In this document: positions 16,815 to 25,072 of the stretch, one piece after another
Position numbering within the stretch: the stretch's first letter is position 1
How the letters are laid out: every line of letters begins with the position of its first letter
From: Amphibacillus jilinensis Y1
Lineage (GTDB): Bacteria > Bacillota > Bacilli > Bacillales > Amphibacillaceae
Assembly (NCBI RefSeq): GCF_000306965.1
Contig: NZ_JH976434.1
Location: 760,243 to 824,242 of the forward strand
DNA length: 64,000 bases
Direction: 5' to 3'
The notes under the pieces: generated by a model
Database searches by the model: none
What the model was told of the DNA's origin: nothing
Seen by the model: the letters and a program-made list of their open reading frames with translations, nothing else
Made by a program: the position numbers and the translations under genes

Positions 16815-17414
16815 CTAGCCTTCCTTTGCATTTTTTATAAATTGAATAATTTTTTCATCATCTTTTACACCGTTGACTTCCACACCACTTGAAACATCAA
16901 CACCAGCTGGCTGTATGTGGTGAATCGCTTGTTGAACATTGGTTAGGGTTAATCCACCAGCCAAAATCAACTTTTCTCGCTTTAGTTTGAACGAATCAAT
17001 TAAGTTCCAATCAAATACGTGGCCACTTCCTGCCACAGCACCATCAAGTAAAACATAATCAACATCATTAATATAATGACAAATGCTATCAACATCACTG
17101 AATGTTTGGATGGAAATCGACTTAATAACGGGATAGCGACTCGCTCGACAAGCGGATAGTGACTCATTGCCGTGTAACTGCACATAATCGAGACCCACTT
17201 GATCAGCGATCTGATTAACTTCTTCAATTGGCTTATTAACAAAAACACCAACTGACTTTACAGACGATGGCAAACCCTCACAAATGGCTTGTGCCGCTTC
17301 AATCTTTAGTTGTCGCTTGCTTTTTGCAAAAACAAATCCAATCAAGTCTGCCCCAGCATCAGCTACAACTCTTGCCGTTGCTTGAGACTGAACACCACAA
17401 ATTTTAACCAACAT
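16815..17414 (-). CDS. trpF: Phosphoribosylanthranilate isomerase
   Basis: A 199-aa TIM barrel performing the Amadori rearrangement of N-phosphoribosylanthranilate to CdRP. The N-terminal VKICGVQS holds the catalytic Cys and the VDYVLLDG segment the catalytic Asp. The phosphate site LAGGLTLTNVQQAI and the C-terminal GVDVSSGVE are conserved. ATG 17414 follows GGTGAAG; the in-frame extension to 17441 is not family-like. Its start overlaps the trpC end by 11 bp. Confidence 0.95.
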   Translation of the reverse strand: MLVKICGVQSQATARVVADAGADLIGFVFAKSKRQLKIEAAQAICEGLPSSVKSVGVFVNKPIEEVNQIADQVGLDYVQLHGNESLSACRASRYPVIKSISIQTFSDVDSICHYINDVDYVLLDGAVAGSGHVFDWNLIDSFKLKREKLILAGGLTLTNVQQAIHHIQPAGVDVSSGVEVNGVKDDEKIIQFIKNAKEG

Positions 17415-18192
17415 GGTCTTCACCCACACTAATAAAATCATTAAACGTTTGCTTCACGTCTTCCGACTTCATCATCGTTTCACCAACTAAAATGGCGTTT
17501 GCTCCGGCAGCTTTCACTCGAGCAACGTCATCCGATGTTTTCATGCCGCTTTCACTAATTAGCACTTGTTTAGCTGGATCAATTGATGCTGCTAACTGTT
17601 CGGTAATTGCTAAATCAACTTCAAAAGTCTTAAGATTCCTATTATTCACACCAATTAAGGTTGATCCTAAACGTTGAGCCACATGCATTTCAGCTTGATT
17701 ATGAACTTCGACAAGGACCTCTAACCCCAAATCAGTCGCATATTGAAACAGGAATGTCAGTTTTTCCTCAGATAAAGCCGCTACAATTAACAAGATAACA
17801 TCCGCGCCACTGACATAAGCGCGATCGATTTGAACAGGGTCAATAATAAAGTCTTTATTCAAGATTGGTAAATCCACAACTTGACGTACCGCGAGTAAGT
17901 CATTCATTGTCCCTTGGAAAAATGGTTGATCGGTTAACACTGAAATCATTGAAGCACCAGCTGCTTGATAAGCTTTTGCCTGTGCAGCAGGATCTAAATT
18001 TGGATTAATTAATCCTTTCGATGGTGAAGCACGTTTAAATTCAGCAATGATATTTAATCCATCACTTTTTTGACACCGTTGATAAAACGAACGGATTGGC
18101 TGGGTACGTTTGAGCTCAGTATCCTTATGGGTTGCTTTTAACCTTTCAACTTCTGCCATTTTCTCCAGTAAGATATCTGCTAAAATGGTCAT
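17404..18192 (-). CDS. trpC: Indole-3-glycerol phosphate synthase
   Basis: A 262-aa TIM barrel converting CdRP to indole-3-glycerol phosphate. IIAEFKRASPSKG near residue 49 contains the catalytic Lys, and VLNKDFI-like PILNKDFIIDPVQI, GVNNRNLKTFEVD and VLISESGMKT carry the other active-site residues. Its ATG overlaps the trpD stop as ATGA. The order D-C-F-B-A follows the Bacillus pattern. Confidence 0.96.
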   Translation of the reverse strand: MTILADILLEKMAEVERLKATHKDTELKRTQPIRSFYQRCQKSDGLNIIAEFKRASPSKGLINPNLDPAAQAKAYQAAGASMISVLTDQPFFQGTMNDLLAVRQVVDLPILNKDFIIDPVQIDRAYVSGADVILLIVAALSEEKLTFLFQYATDLGLEVLVEVHNQAEMHVAQRLGSTLIGVNNRNLKTFEVDLAITEQLAASIDPAKQVLISESGMKTSDDVARVKAAGANAILVGETMMKSEDVKQTFNDFISVGEDHVG

Positions 18193-19214
18193 TCCCTCAC
18201 CCCTCGTTGATTCTCACTGTAATTAATTAAGAAATCAAGCTTGGCTAACGCTGCTTTTGAATCAATACTTTCTTGAGCCAATTGAACCCCTTGCTGAACT
18301 GTATCTGCCTTTCCATTTGCAAAAATCCCAAGCCCAGCATTTAGTAATACCGTATCACGATGCGGGCCCTGTTCACCTTCTAATACAGCACGTAATATCG
18401 CAGCATTTTCCTGTGCTGTTCCACCACGAATCTGTTCATTATTTACAGTTGGCAAGCCGACTTCCTCGGGTGTAATGGTAAATTGCATCATTTCACCTCG
18501 ATCAAGTAAGACACAATGGTTCTCACCCGCAAGCGACGCTTCATCCATGTAACCTGCTCCATTTATAACGAGCGCTCGCTTACGACCTAGTTGATGAAGG
18601 ACATTAGCGACTTGTTCTAATAAATCACGACGATAAACGCCTAATAACTGTGTCGTTAATTCAACAGGGTTCGTCAATGGACCAATTAAATTAAAAATCG
18701 TAGGTATCGCCAATCCGCGTCTAACTTGCATCACTTGCCTCATCTCTGGATGGACATGCTGAGCAAATAGAAAGGCAATGCCATTATCTTTTAACAGTTC
18801 TGTCATTTGCTCAGGCGTTGAGCTCAATTCAACACCTAATGCTTCTAAAACATCTGCACTACCTGTTTGACTCGAGATACTACGATTCCCATGTTTAGCT
18901 ACTTTAATACCAGCGCCTGCTAAAACAAATGCACTCGTTGTACTAATATTAAAGCTTTGCGAACCGTCACCACCTGTTCCACAGTTATCCATTGCACCAG
19001 CTATCTCTGTTGGTAAAGGTAAAGACTTCTCACGTATCACATTAACTAACCCCGTTATTTCACTTACCGATTCCCCTTTGAGCTTTAGCGCGACTAAAAA
19101 CCCCCCAATTGCAGCCTCTGGTGTGTCCGGATCAAAGATGAGACGGCTCGCCTGCTCCATCTCTGCAATCGACAAATCCTGTTTATCAGTGACTTTCTTT
19201 AAGAAGCTTCTCAC
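18189..19214 (-). CDS. trpD: Anthranilate phosphoribosyltransferase
   Basis: A 341-aa enzyme joining anthranilate to PRPP. The PRPP loop DNCGTGGDGSQSFNIST near residue 82, KHGNRSISSQTGSADVLEALG and the NLIGPLTNP motif are all intact. The start is GTG 19214, 8 nt after a GGGAGGG site; no ATG lies nearby in frame. It overlaps trpG by 29 bp and trpC by 4 bp, so translation is tightly coupled across the operon. Confidence 0.95.
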   Translation of the reverse strand: MRSFLKKVTDKQDLSIAEMEQASRLIFDPDTPEAAIGGFLVALKLKGESVSEITGLVNVIREKSLPLPTEIAGAMDNCGTGGDGSQSFNISTTSAFVLAGAGIKVAKHGNRSISSQTGSADVLEALGVELSSTPEQMTELLKDNGIAFLFAQHVHPEMRQVMQVRRGLAIPTIFNLIGPLTNPVELTTQLLGVYRRDLLEQVANVLHQLGRKRALVINGAGYMDEASLAGENHCVLLDRGEMMQFTITPEEVGLPTVNNEQIRGGTAQENAAILRAVLEGEQGPHRDTVLLNAGLGIFANGKADTVQQGVQLAQESIDSKAALAKLDFLINYSENQRGVRE

Positions 19215-19797
19215 CTTTATCGCCCTCCCTAATTGTGGTTAAGAAATTCGCTAATAACTTCTTTCCATCTGTTGTCCCAATCGACTCAGGATGAAATTGC
19301 ATACCGTAAATCGGAAAATCGTTATGTTTCACAGCCATTATTTCGTCGTCTTCCAACGATATCGCTGTAACTGTCAAACAAGACGGCATGGTCTGTTTTA
19401 AGATCACTAAGGAGTGATAACGCATCACCTCAATGGTATCATTTAAATTTCGAAAAATATTATCACGATAATGCTTAATTTCCGACGTTTTTCCATGCTT
19501 CACGAATTTGGCGTGGCTCACCGTTGCTCCATAGGCTTCACCAATCGCTTGATGACCCAAGCAAATCCCTAAAATAGGAACCTTTTGTTCAAAGGCTTTA
19601 ACTACATCAATGCATATCCCTGCTTCTTTTGGTGCACCTGGACCCGGAGACAAAACAATCGCTTCAGGTGATAATGACTCAATTTCCGCTAAAGTGATTT
19701 GGTCATTGCGTACGACTTTGACCTGTTCTCCCAGTTCACTAATGTATTGATACAAGTTATAGGTGAATGAATCATAATTATCAATTAATAAAATCAT
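19186..19797 (-). CDS. trpG: Anthranilate/para-aminobenzoate synthase glutaminase subunit
   Basis: A 203-aa class I glutamine amidotransferase that feeds ammonia to TrpE. The nucleophile is C79 in ILGICLGHQAIGEAYG; QFHPESIGT provides the His-Glu pair. SPGPGAP near residue 50 is the oxyanion loop. In B. subtilis the glutaminase gene sits in the folate operon, whereas here it is inside the trp operon between E and D. It may still serve PabB. Its ATG overlaps the trpE stop by 4 bp. Confidence 0.95.
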   Translation of the reverse strand: MILLIDNYDSFTYNLYQYISELGEQVKVVRNDQITLAEIESLSPEAIVLSPGPGAPKEAGICIDVVKAFEQKVPILGICLGHQAIGEAYGATVSHAKFVKHGKTSEIKHYRDNIFRNLNDTIEVMRYHSLVILKQTMPSCLTVTAISLEDDEIMAVKHNDFPIYGMQFHPESIGTTDGKKLLANFLTTIREGDKGEKLLKESH

Positions 19798-21173
19798 CGG
19801 TTCGCTACCTCCAATAACGATTTTGCTTTATTTAATGTTTCCTGATACTCACTAGCTGGATCTGAATCATATACAATACCTGCTCCCGCTTGAACATAGG
19901 CGGTTTGACCTTTTACAACCATTGTTCGAATTGCCAAAGCTAAATCTAAATCGCCATTTAGGTTAATATAACCAACTGATCCAGCGTAGACACCTCTTTT
20001 TTTGGACTCAAGCGCATTAATAATTTGCATTGCACGTATCTTAGGTGCACCAGAGACGGTTCCTGCCGGTAATGTTGCTATTAATGCATCCAACCCAGTC
20101 ATATTTTTTTCCAACTTCCCTGTTACCTCTGAAACAATGTGCATGACATGTTGATAACGTTCAATCTCCATATATTTAGCAACTTCTATCGTGTGTACTT
20201 GGCAAACCTTTCCCAAGTCATTTCGGCTCAGATCAACAAGCATCTTATGCTCTGCACGTTCTTTTTGGTCAGCCAGTAACTGTTCAGCTAGTGCAAGATC
20301 TTCTGATTCCGTTCTGCCTCTAGGACGCGTCCCTGCAATTGGATTAGTGACCACCTCATCGCCTTTAATTTTAATGAGACTTTCCGGAGACGCACCTAAA
20401 ACGATATAATTTTCGAAATCGATATAGAACATATATGGTGATGGATTGGCTAGTCGCAACCTACGATAGAACGTAAACGGATCAACAGTGAATGAAGCCT
20501 TCATTCGTTGTGATAAAACAACTTGAAAAACGTCGCCGTCAATAATATGTCGTTTGGCCGTTTCTACCATTTCTATGAAGGTACGCTCATCAATTGAAGG
20601 AGTAAATGTTAAGGCGAATTTTTCATTTCCTTGTTTCACTTGGTTCGTCAAAAGTTGTTCTGTCAATTGATCCAATTTAGCATTCAAATCTTGTTTCGTT
20701 CTTGTTTGCGTCATATCAACAGCAACGACAGTGACTGATTGTTGTTTATGATCAAAAATGACGACTTCTTGGTAGAACATCAGATGGAGATCCGGCATCT
20801 CAATTTCATCATCAAGGCGTTCACCTATATCTTCGTATTGACGGATACTATCGTAGCCGATATAGCCAATCGCTCCACCATAAAAAGCGAATGGTAAATT
20901 TAAATCAACATGAGGCACGTGTTTTTTCACGATCTCCAGTGGATCGCCTTGTTCAGTGTGTGCACCCTGATCAGTGTTAATTTCGACTCGTTGCTGCGAG
21001 GCGATAATCTCTTTAAACGGATTGACACCGATAAATGAATAGCGTCCTTTTTCACCATGACCACTTGAACTTTCCAGAATGAATTTCCGCTTACCTTGAA
21101 GTCGATTAAACACAGCAATTGGTGTTAACGTGTCACCGTTAAGTTCTTTTATTTGATATTGAAAGCCCATCAT
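19794..21173 (-). CDS. trpE: Anthranilate synthase component I
   Basis: A 459-aa chorismate-utilising enzyme making anthranilate. The N-terminal region (LESSSGHGEKGRYSFIGVNP) forms the tryptophan feedback pocket of the LESS type. The catalytic half has PIAGTRPRGRTE, DLSRNDLGKV and the diagnostic GTVSGAPKIRAMQII. ATG 21173 follows AAAAGGGGTGATT; a TTG at 21176 and ATG 21170 are neighbours. It heads the operon, about 100 nt after the second T-box terminator. Confidence 0.95.
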   Translation of the reverse strand: MMGFQYQIKELNGDTLTPIAVFNRLQGKRKFILESSSGHGEKGRYSFIGVNPFKEIIASQQRVEINTDQGAHTEQGDPLEIVKKHVPHVDLNLPFAFYGGAIGYIGYDSIRQYEDIGERLDDEIEMPDLHLMFYQEVVIFDHKQQSVTVVAVDMTQTRTKQDLNAKLDQLTEQLLTNQVKQGNEKFALTFTPSIDERTFIEMVETAKRHIIDGDVFQVVLSQRMKASFTVDPFTFYRRLRLANPSPYMFYIDFENYIVLGASPESLIKIKGDEVVTNPIAGTRPRGRTESEDLALAEQLLADQKERAEHKMLVDLSRNDLGKVCQVHTIEVAKYMEIERYQHVMHIVSEVTGKLEKNMTGLDALIATLPAGTVSGAPKIRAMQIINALESKKRGVYAGSVGYINLNGDLDLALAIRTMVVKGQTAYVQAGAGIVYDSDPASEYQETLNKAKSLLEVANR

Positions 21174-21274
21174 CAATCACCCCTTTTATTAGGATAAGTT
21201 ACTTATCTTTCATCTCATCACTTATTATTTAATAAAAAACATAACTTTAAAAAGAAAACCATTAAACAAATAGA

Positions 21275-21540
21275 CAAAAAACCCCTAAAACAGACTTAGA
21301 CTATTTTAGGGGACGATTTATTGAGTTCAAACCGCGGTACCACCACCAGTTTAGAAACATGTGTTTCTACGCTTTATATCTTGTAACGGAGATCAACCGT
21401 TTCTTCCTACTCGTTTCCTTTCAGAAAAACTCTCGCAAGGCCATTCGGCTTAACAAGCATGCTGGATTCACAGCCCCACCAGCTCTCTGTCATGACTTGT
21501 TTAAGCGTACTATTCTTGCATCATTGATTTGTTTTGTATA
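21275..21540 (-). promoter_or_regulatory. Tryptophan T-box riboswitch, second (proximal)
   Basis: On the minus strand the T-box motif GGTGGTACCGCGG (complement of 21332-21344) precedes a terminator: CCCCTAAAA/TTTTAGGGG stem (21282-21312) followed by seven T. Stem I contains CCGAATGGCCTTGCGAG, giving a UGG (Trp) specifier at 21443-21441. Binding of uncharged tRNA-Trp would allow antitermination into trpE. It lies immediately downstream of another complete T-box. Confidence 0.92.
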
Positions 21541-21545
21541 TATAC

Positions 21546-21822
21546 AAAAAGGGTTCCCTGATCCAGTAAGGACGAGGGAACCCGTGGTGCCACCTTGATT
21601 AGCAATTATTGCTCACTTGACGATCAATCATTCGATGAATCGTTGTTTCTTGATAACGGCGAAACAAATGCCGTCAAAGCCTACTAAGCTAATTGCCGTT
21701 CAGTTTGAATGCTCAGAAGTCCATTCACTTAACACTTCACACTAGTTCGCACCAACCACTAGCTCTCTTTTCGTAAAGCCATTAAGCTACTCCTCTTCGT
21801 CAACACAAAACGTTATGAGTTG
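21546..21822 (-). promoter_or_regulatory. Tryptophan T-box riboswitch, first (distal)
   Basis: T-box motif GGTGGCACCACGGG (complement of 21582-21595) with terminator GGGTTCCCT/AGGGAACCC and a TTTTTG tail. The specifier loop reads GTGAATGGACTTCTGAG, UGG at 21723-21721. It is complete and in series with the T-box at 21275-21540. Tandem Trp T-boxes are known from some Bacillales and steepen the response to tryptophan starvation. Confidence 0.92.
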
Positions 21823-21828
21823 GTTACT

Positions 21829-21857
21829 ATCATATTATGTTCAAGTAAAGAAGTCAA
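21829..21857 (-). promoter_or_regulatory. trp operon promoter
   Basis: On the minus strand TTGACT (complement of 21852-21857), a 17-bp spacer and TATGAT (complement of 21829-21834). Transcription would start just before the first T-box. Confidence 0.82.
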
Positions 21858-21917
21858 CCAAAAAGAATAAGAATTTTTAGAAAATAATAATATTCTGCGG
21901 TAAAGACTTCTTTTAAA

Positions 21918-22000
21918 AGAAAACGAACCTCCGATCAGTTGGGATTCGTTGTTCTCGCAGTTATTGTCGACCGAGTAAATCAAGACATTAGTGGACAGGG
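21918..22000 (+). repeat. Interspersed short repeat, copy e (partial)
   Basis: AAAACGAACCTCCGATCAGTTGGG, then GAGTAAATCAAGACATTAGTG (shown in pieces: GAGTAAATCA, GACATTAGTG), matching the first half of the copy at 24.9 kb. The second arm is missing. Confidence 0.45.
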
Positions 22001-22013
22001 TTCTGCAATAAAC

Positions 22014-22565
22014 TCAAAGCTCAGTAATCTCTTCTTCAATCTTCTCACCTAAATGACGTCCTGCTTGATCCGGATAGCAAAGCAACTCATCACCGACAAC
22101 TAAATCAATAGCTGGTTTAGCGGTTTGATCACCTGCTAGCAGATGCACACTATCTGCTTCTTGAACCGTCACCGATATTTGCTTATCTGTATCCTTTACT
22201 TGACAAACAATTCGAATAAATGGGCGACGCTCTAGCTTCACCCGTCCAACAGAAAGCAGTCGGGTCTTCGTGCGATTCCATAACGGCACTTGCATACCTG
22301 GTTTGATTTCCGCTAAATATTGTGTTTTATCTTCACCCACTGAAATATAATGGTGATAGGCGCCAGCATTTACTCGAAATGGACGAGGAGGATAAGTGTC
22401 TGTCGAGCGATTTTCAGATAACGCTACTAAATAACCATTACCTGTGTTGCCAATTAATACCCCTTCTAACGGATCAAGTTCATCGATTAGGTCTAAACAT
22501 ACACGCGTCCCTTCGCCAATTGAGGTTATTTCAATAACTCTAGCTAATTCAAACGGTTCCATCAT
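22014..22565 (-). CDS. C-terminal half of 3-dehydroquinate synthase II, stand-alone
   Basis: A 183-aa protein matching only the C-terminal part of archaeal-type dehydroquinate synthase II (normally about 330-380 aa). Recognisable blocks are ARVIEITSIGEGTRVCLDL, GVLIGNTGNGYLVALSEN, PPRPFRVNAGAYHHYI, KTQYLAEIKPG, VGRVKLERRPF and the final AGRHLGEKIEEEI. The N-terminal catalytic half is absent and there is no upstream coding sequence for it. ATG 22565 and 22562 follow AAAGGAAG. It has its own promoter, so it does not look like random debris. It lies just upstream of the trp promoter on the same strand. Whether it has enzymatic activity is unknown; a standalone accessory role is possible. Confidence 0.75.
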   Translation of the reverse strand: MMEPFELARVIEITSIGEGTRVCLDLIDELDPLEGVLIGNTGNGYLVALSENRSTDTYPPRPFRVNAGAYHHYISVGEDKTQYLAEIKPGMQVPLWNRTKTRLLSVGRVKLERRPFIRIVCQVKDTDKQISVTVQEADSVHLLAGDQTAKPAIDLVVGDELLCYPDQAGRHLGEKIEEEITEL

Positions 22566-22713
22566 CTGCTTCCTTTCTATCCATTCATCACCAACAAAAT
22601 ACATGTTAACGGGCTTAATAATTGTTGCCCTTTGGGTTTGATTATTTGCATTGATTTGTGGATTTTTTAAAATTTTGTGAAACGATTAATTAAGACTTTT
22701 CTATTTAGTTATT

Positions 22714-22742
22714 ATCATATACAATGTAAATGGACTTTACAA
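22714..22742 (-). promoter_or_regulatory. Promoter of the dehydroquinate-synthase-II-like gene
   Basis: Minus strand TTGTAA (complement of 22737-22742), 17-bp spacer, TATGAT (complement of 22714-22719). It lies about 150 bp upstream of the start. Confidence 0.6.
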
Positions 22743-22762
22743 ATATATAGGAGGCAAGACCG

Positions 22763-22894
22763 ATGCGTAAAGGTTTGATTATTTTGTTTCTGCTGTTAGT
22801 GGTCACTTTTGGCATCATTGGATTACGGCAAGATAGCCCGAATCACGATGTGAAGATTGAAGATGAAGCCGTCTCAACTATTGTAGACTTCTAG
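22763..22894 (+). CDS. Hypothetical 43-aa single-span membrane peptide
   Basis: ATG 22763 follows AGGAGG with 9-nt spacing. The product starts MRKGLIILFLLLVVTFGIIG, a single hydrophobic span after two basic residues, and ends with a short acidic tail (KIEDEAVSTIVDF). It could be an anchored small protein or a cleaved secreted peptide. It is divergent from the dehydroquinate-synthase-II-like gene and followed by a strong hairpin. No family recognised. Confidence 0.6.
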   Translation: MRKGLIILFLLLVVTFGIIGLRQDSPNHDVKIEDEAVSTIVDF

Positions 22895-22985
22895 TTTTTT
22901 AGTGAAGGATTCGTCTTTGTAAATAAATTTAAGTATAATAAAAACCTTATTTCACATAGATAACTTATTATTCAAAATGCAAAAG

Positions 22986-23034
22986 GGCACCTATAGATGA
23001 AGCACTTTACTCAAGTGTCTTCGCTATAGGTGCC
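22986..23034. terminator. Bidirectional terminator hairpin
   Basis: GGCACCTATAG pairs with CTATAGGTGCC, with inner pairing GAAG/CTTC and CACTT/AAGTG. On the minus strand it is followed by CTTTTGC. It serves the convergent wall-protein gene and the 43-aa ORF. Confidence 0.75.
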
Positions 23035-23064
23035 AGTTTAGTTTAACCAACTTGTTATTTCATT

Positions 23065-23847
23065 CTACTCTAAAATAGTGACATCTACTTCACGCACACC
23101 CCAAGATAGGGCTTCTTCACGTGTAGGCACGTGAATATCAATTTTGTTACCTTGAATCGCACCACCCGTATCGCCGGCTACTGCTTCACCATATCCTTCT
23201 ACATGGACACGTGTGCCTAGCGGAATAACAGATGGATCAACAGCAATCACTTTCTTATTGCGATCTTCATTTAAATTTAAACCTGTTGCAGTAATGCCTG
23301 TACAACCGTCGCATTCCGCTGTATAAGCAGTTGCTGTCATACTTATTGTCTTCTGATCAGACGATTGTTCATCCTCTGATTGATTATCATCCGACTCAGA
23401 AGCTGCAACTTCTTCGGCCTCTTCTGTCTCTTCTGGTGCTGACGCTGGTTGTGCCGGTGTTTCTTCAACCCCTTGATCAACTGCTTCAGCATTTGGATAG
23501 ATAACGAGCTCTTGACCAACAATAATGAGATCCGAGTTTAAATCGTTCCAATTCATTAGATCAAGAACGGTTACCTCATACTCTCCTGCTAGGTCATATA
23601 ATGTATCTCCTCGTTCTACTTGATGATATATTTCTTCTTCCTCAATTTGAAGAACTTGTCCTGGGTGAATGATATCTGAATCAAGTTCATTTAATGTGCG
23701 TAACGTATCAATTGAGGTGTCATGAACGCTAGCGATTTCCCATAAACTATCACCTGATTCTACCTCATATTCTTGCGCATGAAGTGATGCCGAAATAGCA
23801 GTTGATACTACTGTCACTGTTAATAGTGACAAAACCATCTTCTTCAT
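23065..23847 (-). CDS. Secreted LysM-3D cell-wall protein (YocH-like)
   Basis: A 260-aa exported protein. The signal peptide is about residues 1-24 (cleavage after SLHA). Two LysM repeats follow (YEVESGDSLWEIA and YHQVERGDTLYDLA), which bind peptidoglycan. A Glu/Ser-rich acidic linker leads to a C-terminal 3D domain with MTATAYTAEC, ATGLNL, DPSVIPLGT and DTGGAIQGNKIDIH; the three Asp residues form the likely muralytic site. This layout equals B. subtilis YocH, a WalRK-controlled wall hydrolase. AAGGAGG precedes ATG 23847. I saw only a single WalR-like half-site (TGTAAC) upstream. Confidence 0.9.
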   Translation of the reverse strand: MKKMVLSLLTVTVVSTAISASLHAQEYEVESGDSLWEIASVHDTSIDTLRTLNELDSDIIHPGQVLQIEEEEIYHQVERGDTLYDLAGEYEVTVLDLMNWNDLNSDLIIVGQELVIYPNAEAVDQGVEETPAQPASAPEETEEAEEVAASESDDNQSEDEQSSDQKTISMTATAYTAECDGCTGITATGLNLNEDRNKKVIAVDPSVIPLGTRVHVEGYGEAVAGDTGGAIQGNKIDIHVPTREEALSWGVREVDVTILE

Positions 23848-24104
23848 TTCATTGCCTCCTTTTCGTTAAGCAACTTCCATCATAGTACAAAGTATTGCTT
23901 AGTAGGTTACAGACTAGTTAAAGATTAATAAAAAATAACGCTGTAACTGTTACATTTGTCATTCTGGGGCAATGTTTAAGGATTTTATACATCTTTTTGT
24001 TATTTTTTTTACCGTTTTTTCTTAATTCTTTACTAGAAGTTGCGAGATTTAAATAGGAAAGACTATAATAATAGTAAGAGATAACGAGCAAAGCGGAAGG
24101 ACGG

Positions 24105-24839
24105 ATGACGTTGTTTACTAGCAAACAAATCGCTACTTTTTCTGATTTAGAACATAGTTTATATAGTTACATTATTAAAAATATAGATAAAGTGATTTAC
24201 ATGCGGATCCGAGATCTAGCAAATGTCACACATGTATCGACAACAACGATTCTCCGTTTTTGCAAAAAAATAGATTGTGATGGCTTTTCTGAATTTAAAG
24301 TCAAACTGAAGATGTATCAAGAAGGCCAAGAGGAGAGAAACGAAATATTAACTGGCGAGAAGAGTTTAACTGAATTTTTAGAACGCACATTAACACAAGA
24401 TTTCCAAAGTAAAATTAGTGACATCGCTAAAGTGATTGCCAAAGCACAACGTGTCGTCTTTATTGGTATCGGCAGTTCGGGGATCTTAGCAGAATACGGT
24501 TCACGCTATTTCTCCGGTCTAAAGAAGTTTGCATTCTATATTAAAGATCCGTTCCTCCCGATTCATGAACAGTATATAGAAGATAGTGTCACCATTGTCC
24601 TTTCCGTATCCGGTGAGACCAGCACGACACTCGCACAAGTTAATCAATTTAAGCAAGAAGGCAGTGTGATTGTTAGTATTACCAACAATGCGGATAGTGC
24701 TCTTGCTAAGTTATCCGACCATAATCTAGCGTATTATGTCAGTACCGAATTTATTGGCAACACTAATTTAACAACACAAATTCCCGTTGTTTATTTACTA
24801 GAGAGACTTGCAAAGGCAACTTATCAAGAGATGAAATAG
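24105..24839 (+). CDS. RpiR/MurR-family transcriptional regulator
   Basis: A 244-aa protein. The N-terminal HTH_6 domain contains RIRDLANVTHVSTTTILRFCKKI (residues 36-58). A C-terminal SIS sugar-phosphate-binding domain begins VVFIGIGSSGILAEYGSRYF and contains VLSVSGETSTTLAQV. GGAAGGACGG directly precedes ATG 24105. No sugar genes are adjacent on the same strand; galK lies about 1 kb downstream past a convergent nitroreductase. Target genes and ligand are unknown. Confidence 0.88.
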   Translation: MTLFTSKQIATFSDLEHSLYSYIIKNIDKVIYMRIRDLANVTHVSTTTILRFCKKIDCDGFSEFKVKLKMYQEGQEERNEILTGEKSLTEFLERTLTQDFQSKISDIAKVIAKAQRVVFIGIGSSGILAEYGSRYFSGLKKFAFYIKDPFLPIHEQYIEDSVTIVLSVSGETSTTLAQVNQFKQEGSVIVSITNNADSALAKLSDHNLAYYVSTEFIGNTNLTTQIPVVYLLERLAKATYQEMK

Positions 24840-24874
24840 GTGTTTTAATTTTCGCCACTTTAAATCAATGATCA

Positions 24875-25025
24875 TAAAACGAACCTTCAACCAGTGGTTT
24901 TTTCGTTCTTCCCCATTAAGTATTAGTTAAGTAAATCAGAATATTAGCATCCGTTATCACCCACCTCAAAAGATGTGTTCTACCTCTATTTTGAGGGGGG
25001 GTTTACCAACGGTTATCTGTGATAA
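24875..25025 (+). repeat. Interspersed short repeat, copy f (near full length)
   Basis: Begins AAAACGAACCTTCAACCAGTGG, continues GTAAATCAGAATATTAGCATCCGTTATCACCC (in pieces: GTAAATCAGA, CCGTTATCACCCACCTCAAA) and ends TTTTGAGGGGGGG...AACGGTTATCTGTGATAAG. CCCACCTCAAAA and TTTTGAGGGGGG form an internal hairpin. With the 43.9 kb copy this is the most complete member. Confidence 0.65.
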
Positions 25026-25027
25026 GC

Positions 25028-25063
25028 AAAAATCACTATCGTCAACTAACGATGGTGATTTTT
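25028..25063 (-). terminator. Terminator of the YdjA-like nitroreductase gene
   Basis: AAAAATCACTATCGT pairs with ACGATGGTGATTTTT (one mismatch) across CAACTA; the stem ends in T on both strands. Confidence 0.82.
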
Positions 25064-25072
25064 ATAATCTAT

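Noticed and set aside
23848-23960. WalR box upstream of the LysM-3D gene
   Set aside because: Only single TGTAAC half-sites occur; the required second direct copy at 5-nt spacing is absent.
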